Source: Pseudomonadota bacterium (GTDB lineage: Bacteria > Myxococcota > Polyangia > Polyangiales > Polyangiaceae). From it: 5,398 nt of DNA. Under the pieces are notes generated by a model. The model was not told the DNA's origin. It did not search any database and was given only the letters and a program-made list of their open reading frames with translations. Positions 1 to 5,398 of the stretch are shown here, piece by piece; within the stretch, counting starts at the first letter, position 1, and every line of letters starts with the position of its first letter. The DNA lies in NCBI GenBank assembly GCA_023419055.1, contig JAEZYO010000908.1, positions 1 to 5,398 of the forward strand, written 5' to 3'. The translations under genes were made by a program, and so were the position numbers.

Positions 1-2
1 AC

Positions 3-2153
3 GCCTACGAGTTCAGGCTGCCCCCCGAGCCGGAGCCAAGACCTTCTCGTCCGAAAGAGGCGCCCGCGACGCCGAGCGAAGCTCCTCTCGCGAACCCGCC
101 CCCCGCCCCGGAAGCGCCCGTCGAGGTGACGGTGCAGGGCCTCTCCGGCGCCGACCGCTTGCGTGAGTCCGCGCAGGCGGTGCAAGTGATCGAGACCGAG
201 CAAGCGCAGCGGCAAACCGCCGACCTCGCCGAGGTGCTCGCTCGCTCGGAGGGTATCGGCATCCGCCGCGGCGGCGGGCTCGGCTCGGCCACGCGCTTCT
301 CGCTGAACGGCCTCACGGACGACCAGATCCGCTTCTTCCTCGACGGCGTCCCGCTCGAGCTCTCCGGTTACCCGTTCGGGATCGCGAACGTACCGGTCAA
401 CCTGGTCGAGCGCGTGGAGGTGTACCGCGGCGTCGTGCCCGTTCGCTTCGGGGCGGACGCGCTCGGCGGCGCCGTCAACCTCGTCACGGACGACGAGCTC
501 TACGGGTCCCACCTCTCGGCGTCGTACCAGGCCGGCTCCTTCGACACCCAGCGCGCGACCGCTTCGGTGCGGACCCACGATCCGGCGACCGGCCTCTTCG
601 TACGCGCGAACGCGTTCTACGACGCTACCGACAACGACTACCCGGTCGACGTCGAGGTGCCGAACGAGCAGGGGCGCCCCGTCCCGGCGCGGGCGTATCG
701 CTTCCACGACGCTTACCGCGCGGCGGGTTGGAACGTCGAAGGCGGGCTCATCGACCGGCCCTGGGCGCGGCGCTTGCTCGCGCGCGTCTTCGTCACCGAC
801 TACACGAAAGAGCTCCAGAACAACGTGGTCATGACCGTCCCTTATGGGGAGGTCGAGTACGGCGAGAGCAACGTCGGCGGCTCGCTCCGCTATCAACAGC
901 TGTTCTCGGAGCGCGTTCCGGTCGACGTGCTCGCCGGCTACTCGTACGGCGAGCTCCGCTTTCGCGACACCGCCGAGTGCGTGTACGACTGGTTCGGCCG
1001 CTGCGTGCACGAGCGCCTGCAGGCAGGTGAAATCGAGGCCAAGGCGCGCGATCAGCTGATCTGGGACAAGACGAGCTTCGGTCGCGTGACCGCAGGCTAC
1101 CTGGCCCCCGAGCGCCAGACGTTCCGGATCGCCGTGACCCCGACCTACACGACCCGCACGGGCGACGAGCGCCGGCAGCTCGATCCGGCCGCGCGCGATC
1201 CCCTGACGGCGCAGCGCGATCTCTTCACGCTGGTGGGCGGGGTCGAGCACGAAATCGAGACTTTGGACGACGTTCTCGCGAACATCGCCTTCGTGAAGAC
1301 CTACCTGCAGCGCGCCCGCTCGGAGGAGCCGCTCCCCGGTGGTCTCTTCCGGAAGCGCGATCGCGACACGCACGAGTACGGCTTCGGTGACTCGCTGCGC
1401 CTACGGCTCGGCGAGCACAGCTACGCCAAGGCTTCCTACGAATGGGCGCTCAGGCTCCCACGCCCGGACGAGGTGTTCGGCGACGGCGTGCTCGTGGTCG
1501 CGAACCTCGAGCTTTTGCCGGAAAGGAGCCACAACGCGAACCTCGGCTTCACCGCCGAGGTGCCCGCGCGCTCGCTCGGTGATCTCCGCTTCGACGTGAA
1601 CGGCTTCTTGCGCGACGCGAACCACCTGATCGTGCTCCTCGGCAACGATCGCGTGTTCACGTACCAGAACGTCTTCAGCGCGCGCTCGCTCGGGGTGGAG
1701 GCGGCGGCGGGCTGGACCTCGCCCGGTGGGCTCCTGTCGCTCGACGGCAACGTGACCTATCAAGACTTTCGCAACACCGCGAGCGAGGGCACCTTCGGCT
1801 CTTTCGAGGGCGACCGCATCCCGAATCGCCCGTACCTGTTCGCGAACGGAAGCGCCCGGCTCGAGTTCACCGGCGTGGCCGCGCCGAACGACGAGCTCTC
1901 GCTCTTCTGGCACACGCGTTACGTGCACGAGTTCTTCCGCGGCTGGGAGAGCGTCGGCCTGCGCGAGTCCAAGCAGGTGGTCGAAGCGCAGCTCCTGCAC
2001 TCCACGGCGCTGGTCTACCTGGTCCGCGGCGCGCTCACCACGCTCAGCTTCACGGGTGAAATCGACAACGTCACCGACGAGACGGCTTACGACTTCTTCG
2101 GCGTGCAGCGCCCCGGCCGAGCCTTCTATTTCAAGACCACCCTCGAGCATTGA
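3..2153 (+). CDS. TonB-dependent outer-membrane receptor, 5' partial
   Basis: This is a 22-stranded-barrel type outer-membrane receptor that would import an unidentified ligand using TonB energy. The frame is open to the left edge, giving 716 codons in the window. The GTG at 126 is therefore probably internal, and no ribosome site precedes it. The first ~40 residues begin AYEFRLPPEPEP and continue as a Pro/Ala/Glu-rich linker, implying another domain before the plug. A TonB-box-like VEVTVQG follows at 120-140. The plug domain (about 120-495) is clear: FSLNGLTDDQIRFFLDGVPL, then VERVEVYRGVVPVRFGADAL and GGAVNLVTDD. The barrel fills the rest, with the typical late motif LRLPRPDEVFGDG...LELLPERSHN near 1455-1535 and the closing segment DNVTDETAYDFFGVQRPGR before the stop. 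The only two Cys residues (978-980 and 1002-1004) lie close together in a probable extracellular loop. The family call is certain; substrate is unknown. The downstream neighbour is a degraded oxygenase gene. Confidence 0.95.
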   Translation, partial: AYEFRLPPEPEPRPSRPKEAPATPSEAPLANPPPAPEAPVEVTVQGLSGADRLRESAQAVQVIETEQAQRQTADLAEVLARSEGIGIRRGGGLGSATRFSLNGLTDDQIRFFLDGVPLELSGYPFGIANVPVNLVERVEVYRGVVPVRFGADALGGAVNLVTDDELYGSHLSASYQAGSFDTQRATASVRTHDPATGLFVRANAFYDATDNDYPVDVEVPNEQGRPVPARAYRFHDAYRAAGWNVEGGLIDRPWARRLLARVFVTDYTKELQNNVVMTVPYGEVEYGESNVGGSLRYQQLFSERVPVDVLAGYSYGELRFRDTAECVYDWFGRCVHERLQAGEIEAKARDQLIWDKTSFGRVTAGYLAPERQTFRIAVTPTYTTRTGDERRQLDPAARDPLTAQRDLFTLVGGVEHEIETLDDVLANIAFVKTYLQRARSEEPLPGGLFRKRDRDTHEYGFGDSLRLRLGEHSYAKASYEWALRLPRPDEVFGDGVLVVANLELLPERSHNANLGFTAEVPARSLGDLRFDVNGFLRDANHLIVLLGNDRVFTYQNVFSARSLGVEAAAGWTSPGGLLSLDGNVTYQDFRNTASEGTFGSFEGDRIPNRPYLFANGSARLEFTGVAAPNDELSLFWHTRYVHEFFRGWESVGLRESKQVVEAQLLHSTALVYLVRGALTTLSFTGEIDNVTDETAYDFFGVQRPGRAFYFKTTLEH

Positions 2154-2200
2154 GGTGGGCGCCCCACCGTCAAGGGCGCGCCGTTGCCCAATGGCGCGCC
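2154..2200 (+). other. two adjacent inverted repeats after the receptor stop
   Basis: Immediately after the TGA, GGTGGG-CGC-CCCACC (2154-2168) can form a 6-bp G/C hairpin. Just beyond it the palindrome GGCGCGCC occurs twice (2175-2182 and 2193-2200), separated by 10 nt, and the two copies can pair with each other. No T-run follows either structure, so this is not a standard intrinsic terminator. It may slow or end transcription of the receptor gene, or be chance structure in GC-rich DNA. The remaining bases to 2263 contain no promoter or gene that I can support. Confidence 0.4.
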
Positions 2201-2263
2201 AGGTGGTCTCGTGTCGGCCCCGAGGAACGCGGTCCGGCCACGCCCGGCGCACGATCGAAGACC

Positions 2264-2606
2264 GTGTTCCGCGATCGAGGCGAGCTCGAGCCCGCGTTCG
2301 CCTGCTTCGAGCGTTCAGTCGAGCTGAAGCCCGCCTGGACGCGCGCGCTCCAGAGCCTCGCCACGACGGCCATGGAGCTCGGGCGCTGGCAGCGAGCCGT
2401 CGACGCTCGCGAGCGTTGGCTCGAGCAGATCCCAACCAATGTGGAGGCGCTCGGCTTGCTCTCGATCGCCCTCGAAGAGCTGAGTGAGACCGAGCGCTCC
2501 GACGAGCTCCTGGATCTCGATCGGCTAGTCCGGTTCGTGGAGCTCGAAGCGCCGCCGCCAGGCTTCGCTTCGGTCACCGAGTTCGTGCCCCACCTTGCGC
2601 ATGACC
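2264..2606 (+). pseudogene. TPR-repeat part of a TPR/2OG-Fe(II) oxygenase, out of frame with its oxygenase domain
   Basis: This segment reads in the frame of GTG 2264; the same frame is open from a TTG at 2150 and stays open to 2956. The coherent protein is RDRGELEPAFACFERSVELKP, the second half of a TPR, then a second TPR (LATTAMELGRWQRAVDARER) and a third, weaker one (VEALGLLSIALEELSE). It ends with VRFVELEAPPPGFASVTEFV, the linker that in this family leads into the oxygenase domain. After about 2606 this frame loses its G/C-ending codons and stops resembling the family, while the oxygenase domain continues in another frame. The first helix of the first TPR is missing and no good ribosome site precedes GTG 2264 (only a weak GAAG), so the 5' end may also be lost. 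TPR arrays normally mediate protein contacts. I infer one original gene with the following entry, now broken by an indel or deletion; a sequencing error is the alternative. Confidence 0.6.
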
Positions 2607-3062
2607 GGCGAGTTTTGCGCGGAGCCGAAGGGCCCCACGGCGGCCCTCGAACGTTGGGTGGAAGCCGCCGTCGCGGAGTACACCGAGCGCCTCCGAGCGA
2701 CCCTTCCAGCGCACCCGTTCATCGTGGGCGCGCCTCCGCGCTTGCGCCTGCATTCGTGGGCAGCGGTGCTCCACGGCCAGGGGCAGCTCGAACCTCACGT
2801 CCACTACGAGAGCTACGTGAGCGCCGTCTATTACGCGAAAGTTCCGAAAGGCATGGCGAACGATGCGCCGGACGCCGGATGGTTCGAGTTCAGCGGCGGA
2901 CCGTCGCGCTTTCCGTGTCGACGAGCTCGCGCTCCGCGGCCGGTCGAGCCGCGTGAAGGCCTCCTGTTCCTCTTTCCGTCGTACTTTTACCACCGCACGC
3001 GGCCGTTCAGCGCGGGCGAGCCGCGCATCTCGATCGCGTTCGACGCGGTAAGTACGGCGTAG
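2595..3062 (+). CDS. putative 2OG-Fe(II) oxygenase domain (PF13759-like), probably the 3' part of a broken gene
   Basis: The 155-codon frame encodes a cupin-like double-stranded beta-helix domain resembling the putative 2OG-Fe(II) oxygenases commonly fused to TPRs. These would use iron, O2 and 2-oxoglutarate to hydroxylate a substrate, here unknown, in the cytoplasm. Visible motifs are LHSWAAVLHGQGQLEPHVHY (residues 52-71) with metal-ligand candidates H68/H70, SAVYYAKVP (76-84), LFLFPSYFYHRTRPF with distal His H133, and EPRISIAFD with R144, the likely 2OG-binding Arg. The frame begins at TTG 2595 or ATG 2601, but neither has a ribosome site and the domain's N-terminal connection lies upstream in another frame, so this is unlikely to be an independent start. 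Codons at about 2911-2942 are poor in G/C third positions in this frame, while the +1 frame there reads FRVDELALRG with good codons. This suggests two compensating indels. The metal-binding residues themselves remain intact. Confidence 0.75.
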   Translation: MRMTGEFCAEPKGPTAALERWVEAAVAEYTERLRATLPAHPFIVGAPPRLRLHSWAAVLHGQGQLEPHVHYESYVSAVYYAKVPKGMANDAPDAGWFEFSGGPSRFPCRRARAPRPVEPREGLLFLFPSYFYHRTRPFSAGEPRISIAFDAVSTA

Positions 3063-3083
3063 CCGTACTTACCTTCGGATTTT
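3047..3083 (+). terminator. probable intrinsic terminator overlapping the oxygenase stop codon
   Basis: GGTAAGTACGGC (3047-3058) and GCCGTACTTACC (3062-3073) form a perfect 12-bp stem with a 3-nt GTA loop. The oxygenase stop TAG (3060-3062) lies at the loop and first stem base, so the last few codons are part of the hairpin. A TTTT run (3080-3083) and further T/G-rich bases follow, but start 6 nt after the stem rather than directly, so termination may be imperfect. On the minus strand no T-run follows the stem, so it favours plus-strand transcripts. An operator or mobile-element end is a less likely reading. Confidence 0.6.
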
Positions 3084-3240
3084 GTGTTGGGCCCCCCGCC
3101 AGGGGCTGCGCCGTCCTTGCGTCTCTTGCGCGCTGAACGGCCACTGCGACCGGCTTCGCCGTTTGTCGTGGGGATCGTGGTCTTGTGCGGATCGAGATCT
3201 GGTCTGCCCAAGACTGACGAGGGCGTCGCGGGAGCCGCTT
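3074..3240. other. convergent intergenic region, no gene seen
   Basis: This stretch lies between the 3' ends of the two converging gene sets. Short open frames here are not supported by codon use or by any recognisable protein. It contains a GC hairpin GCCCC-CCGCCA-GGGGC (3091-3106) of the kind common in intergenic spacers, and a weaker pairing AACGGC (3136-3141) with GCCGTT (3158-3163). None is followed by a T-run on the minus strand, so I cannot point to a clear terminator for the LamG gene. Confidence 0.5.
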
Positions 3241-4236
3241 CTACAGCGCCGCGAGCTCGGCTACCTCTTCGTCGGTGAGAGCGCCTGAGTAGAAGCGGAA
3301 GTCATCCACCAGCGCGGAGAGATACGGATCCGACGCGTAGACGGAGCGCCCGATCCAGTTCTGGTGAGTTTGTCCGAGGTCGCGCGGCGCGAGCGTCATG
3401 CTCGTCAGCTCCGTCTTGAGCTTGCCGTCGAGGTAGTAGCGAAGGTACGGAGGCGCGAACACCACCGCGATGTGATGCCAGAGCCCGACCGACAGCGTCT
3501 CGGTGAGCTGGATTTCGGGCGCGAGGACGCCGGCGTTGCGTACGGCGATGTGCGTGCCGGGCGCGCCCGTGTTGAAGTTCCAACCGGTGGGTGAGTAGTA
3601 GAACCAGTTGAGATCGCTCGAGTTGAAATCGAACAGGCGATCCCACGGCTGAGCGGTGCTGAGCTTGATCCAGGAAGCGATGGAGACGGCTTCCTTACCC
3701 GCCAGGAGGTCAGCGGGGAGCGCCACGTACTGCTTCTTGGTCCCGTCGAGCTTGATGGCGCCGTCGATCTGACCTTCTTCTCCTTCCGGAAGGGAGTCGC
3801 CGGTGAGCGTCCCGTGGTGACCGTTGCCGCTTTCGTCGATGGCCTCGAAGGTGGAAAGATCGTCGAAGGTGTAGTGGATCTGGAGCACTGCGGGCGGCAA
3901 GACGACGACCCCGGGCTCACCGCCTTCTCCGCCGTCGGCAGGCGTCGTGGGCTCGCCGTCACCGGCCTGGCCGCCCTCTCCGCTGGGTGGCATGCCCCCT
4001 TGGCCGTTGCTCTCGGCGGCGCTGCCGCCCGTGCCCGCCGCGGGTCCGCTGCCGCTCGAGCTCTGGCTGCCGCCGTTGCCGGCGCTCGTGCCGCCGCTCG
4101 CTCCGCTTCCTGCCGCGGCGGCCACGCCGAAGACCTCGTCCTCGGAAGGCACGCCGAGCGAACACGCGAAGGCGGCGAGGGCACCGGAAGCGATGGCGAT
4201 GAGGCGATTCGAAGAAGGGAGGCCTAGAGTCTTCAT
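3241..4236 (-). CDS. LamG/concanavalin-fold lipoprotein with Gly/Ser-rich linker
   Basis: This complete 331-residue protein is probably exported and anchored in the cell envelope. The N-terminus has basic K2/R11, a hydrophobic core at 12-24 and Cys25 in the context AAFAC-S. That fits a signal peptide II site, though the lipobox is loose because the -3 position is not Leu. Residues ~35-108 are a low-complexity Gly/Ala/Ser linker ending GGEGGEP. Residues ~117-331 form one LamG-like jelly-roll: LQIHYTFDD, AIDESGNGHHGTL, IDGAIKLDG, VSIASWIKL, GLWHHIAVVF, YYLDGKLK and the closing VDDFRFYSGALTDEEVAEL. Such domains usually bind carbohydrate or act as non-catalytic modules beside glycoside hydrolases; no catalytic site is evident. 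The ATG start is supported by CGGAG six bases upstream. The gene lies 24 nt downstream of the GH43 gene on the same strand, so they are very likely co-transcribed, and arabinan binding is the inferred role. Confidence 0.9.
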   Translation of the reverse strand: MKTLGLPSSNRLIAIASGALAAFACSLGVPSEDEVFGVAAAAGSGASGGTSAGNGGSQSSSGSGPAAGTGGSAAESNGQGGMPPSGEGGQAGDGEPTTPADGGEGGEPGVVVLPPAVLQIHYTFDDLSTFEAIDESGNGHHGTLTGDSLPEGEEGQIDGAIKLDGTKKQYVALPADLLAGKEAVSIASWIKLSTAQPWDRLFDFNSSDLNWFYYSPTGWNFNTGAPGTHIAVRNAGVLAPEIQLTETLSVGLWHHIAVVFAPPYLRYYLDGKLKTELTSMTLAPRDLGQTHQNWIGRSVYASDPYLSALVDDFRFYSGALTDEEVAELAAL

Positions 4237-4242
4237 GACGTG

Positions 4243-4247
4243 CTCCG
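4243..4247 (-). promoter_or_regulatory. ribosome binding site of the LamG gene
   Basis: On the minus strand CGGAG lies 6 nt before the ATG at 4236, inside the 24-nt gap after the GH43 stop. It fixes the LamG start and indicates separate translation initiation within one transcript. Confidence 0.6.
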
Positions 4248-4260
4248 AGGGATGCGTGGG

Positions 4261-5398
4261 CTACGGCCCGAGCGAGATCGGCCAATCCGAGCTGTCGAAG
4301 CTGAGCGGCGCGATGCGCAGAGTGGGGACGCCGCCGTCGTCGGCGTCGTAAGAGTGGTAGACGTTGAAATACTGGTTCCCGGTGTGGAGGACGGCGTTGT
4401 GTCCCGGACCCCGGAAGCGCTCGCCACCCTCGAGGACCAGGGTTCCGCCGCCCGAGAGCAGCTCGACCCCGTCGCGATCGGCGTACGGCCCGGTGATGCT
4501 GCTCGAGCGACCGACCATGATCTTGTAGGTGCTGTTCGAACCCTGACAGCAGGAGTCGACCGACTCGAACAAGTAGTAGTAGCCGCCGCGGTAGACGATG
4601 TGCGGAGCTTCGACGGCGGCGTTGTTGCGGGTCGAGATCGAGAACAGATCGGGCCCGTCGCGCTTACCGTCCGCGTCGAGCCGGATCAGCTTGATACCGC
4701 TCCAAAAGCTCCCGAAGGCGAGCCAGAGCTTCCCGCTCGCGTCCTCGACCGGGCTCGGATCGATCGCGTTCCAGTTGTCGCTGGTCTCGCCGAGGTTCGA
4801 GCAGATGACGGCCTGGCCTTGATCGACCCAGGTCGTCTCCGGACCGAGCTCGCTCGCCGTCGCGTGCCCGATGCACGAGTGATTGCTGCCGAAGCTCGAG
4901 GCCGAGTAGTAGAGGTGCCACTTGCCGCCGAAGTACCGCACCTCGGGCGCCCAGAGGATGTTCTCGGTACCCGTGGTCGTGATCCACGGCGGCTCGGTCT
5001 CGAACACCGGGTCCAGCAGCGTCCACTCGTGCAGATCGCTCGAGCGCCGCACCTGCACACCGAAGCCGGTCGAGAACAGGTAGAACTCGTCGCCGGCCTG
5101 GACGAGCGACGGGTCGTGGACGTCTTGAATGTCGCCCGTGAGCTCGAGCATCTCGAGCGGAGCGGGTGGTTCACCGCCGTCGCCGCCGACGCCAGGGTCC
5201 CCCCCCTGACCGGCACTCGCTGGCGTCCCGCCCGCTCCCGCCCCGGCCGGTGGCGCGCCGGCACTCGCGCCACCGTCGGACGCGGCGCCGCCCGATCCGG
5301 CGCCGCCGCTGGTGTTCGTTCCCGCTTCGTTCGAGGCGCCGCTCGCGCCAGAGCTCCCGCCCTGACCGAGGGGCCCCGCAGCCTCGAAGGAGCTGCAA
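4261..5398 (-). CDS. GH43 arabinanase-like glycoside hydrolase, secreted lipoprotein, 5' partial
   Basis: This is a five-bladed beta-propeller enzyme that most resembles endo-1,5-alpha-L-arabinanases of family GH43, which cleave the arabinan side chains of pectin. The catalytic triad of acids is visible: Asp in VHDPSLV (codon 5113-5115, general base), Asp in WNAIDPSPVED (4759-4761, pKa modulator) and Glu in AVEAPHIVYRGGYYYLFES (4609-4611, general acid). A His in RGPGHNAVLH (4399-4401) matches the metal-binding His of arabinanases. Other family features are YLFSTGFGVQVRRSSDL, LWLAFGSFWSGIKL and TLRIAPL. The protein ends just after the propeller, with no C-terminal module. An ATG at 5151 exists but has no ribosome site, and the frame continues upstream for 82 codons to the right edge as a Gly/Ala/Ser linker ending GGDGGEP. 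The most distal complete codon (5395-5397) is Cys followed by SSFEAAG, which fits a mature lipoprotein N-terminus. The start and signal peptide therefore lie just outside. The gene is first in an operon with the LamG lipoprotein. Confidence 0.92.
   Translation of the reverse strand, partial: CSSFEAAGPLGQGGSSGASGASNEAGTNTSGGAGSGGAASDGGASAGAPPAGAGAGGTPASAGQGGDPGVGGDGGEPPAPLEMLELTGDIQDVHDPSLVQAGDEFYLFSTGFGVQVRRSSDLHEWTLLDPVFETEPPWITTTGTENILWAPEVRYFGGKWHLYYSASSFGSNHSCIGHATASELGPETTWVDQGQAVICSNLGETSDNWNAIDPSPVEDASGKLWLAFGSFWSGIKLIRLDADGKRDGPDLFSISTRNNAAVEAPHIVYRGGYYYLFESVDSCCQGSNSTYKIMVGRSSSITGPYADRDGVELLSGGGTLVLEGGERFRGPGHNAVLHTGNQYFNVYHSYDADDGGVPTLRIAPLSFDSSDWPISLGP

Noticed and set aside
1401..2435. 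Long minus-strand open frame opposite the receptor gene
   Set aside because: It is antisense to a clear TonB receptor, Arg/Ala-rich, and has no recognisable domain: a typical shadow in high-GC DNA.
2574..2993. Minus-strand open frame opposite the oxygenase
   Set aside because: The plus strand carries recognisable oxygenase motifs, while this frame shows none and is Arg-rich.
3091..3106. GC hairpin considered as terminator of the LamG gene
   Set aside because: Too far from the LamG stop (about 135 nt) and without a T-run on the minus strand.
3082..3288. Short open frames in the convergent intergenic region
   Set aside because: Poor codon use, no ribosome site, no family resemblance, and overlap with the end of the LamG gene.
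3940..4140. GCC/CGC-rich stretch resembling a tandem repeat
   Set aside because: It has no fixed repeat unit; it is explained by the Gly/Ala/Ser linker codons of the LamG lipoprotein.
3814..4351. Plus-strand open frames opposite the LamG gene
   Set aside because: They are antisense to the Gly/Ser-rich linker and give low-complexity Pro/Ala/Arg protein with no domain or ribosome site.

Overview
The window is very GC-rich, with strong G/C at third codon positions. It carries long TonB-receptor and secreted-lipoprotein genes whose N-terminal linkers are rich in Gly, Ala and Ser. This combination points to Myxococcota, most likely a Polyangia-type soil bacterium (Sorangium/Polyangium-like). That assignment is inferred from style and protein families; no rRNA or marker gene is present.

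Layout: two gene sets converge on a short intergenic region at about 3063-3240. On the plus strand, a TonB-dependent outer-membrane receptor runs in from the left edge and ends at 2153. It is followed by what looks like a damaged gene for a TPR-containing 2-oxoglutarate/Fe(II)-type oxygenase (about 2264-3062). Its TPR part and its oxygenase part lie in different reading frames, its start is not clear, and a second, self-compensating frame change is suggested inside the oxygenase domain. A perfect 12-bp hairpin sits on its stop codon and is followed by a short T-rich stretch, so it is a plausible terminator.

On the minus strand, a two-gene operon enters from the right edge. The first gene is a GH43 arabinanase-like enzyme (4261 to beyond 5398) with all expected catalytic acids. 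After a 24-nt gap comes a LamG/concanavalin-fold protein (3241-4236) with its own ribosome binding site. Both proteins share one plan: a signal peptide with lipoprotein-like Cys, a 70-80-residue Gly/Ala/Ser linker ending in GG(E/D)GGEP, then one globular domain. The signal peptide is seen for LamG and inferred off the edge for GH43.

Functional reading: the minus-strand pair looks like a surface- or periplasm-anchored system for degrading and gripping arabinan (plant pectin side chains). The plus-strand pair looks like uptake of an unknown ligand plus an oxygenase that may once have modified it. Nothing in the sequence links the receptor to arabinan directly. I see no RNA gene, CRISPR array, insertion sequence or clearly novel system. 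The most unusual points are the broken TPR-oxygenase gene, the receptor's possible N-terminal fused domain, and the matched two-lipoprotein design.
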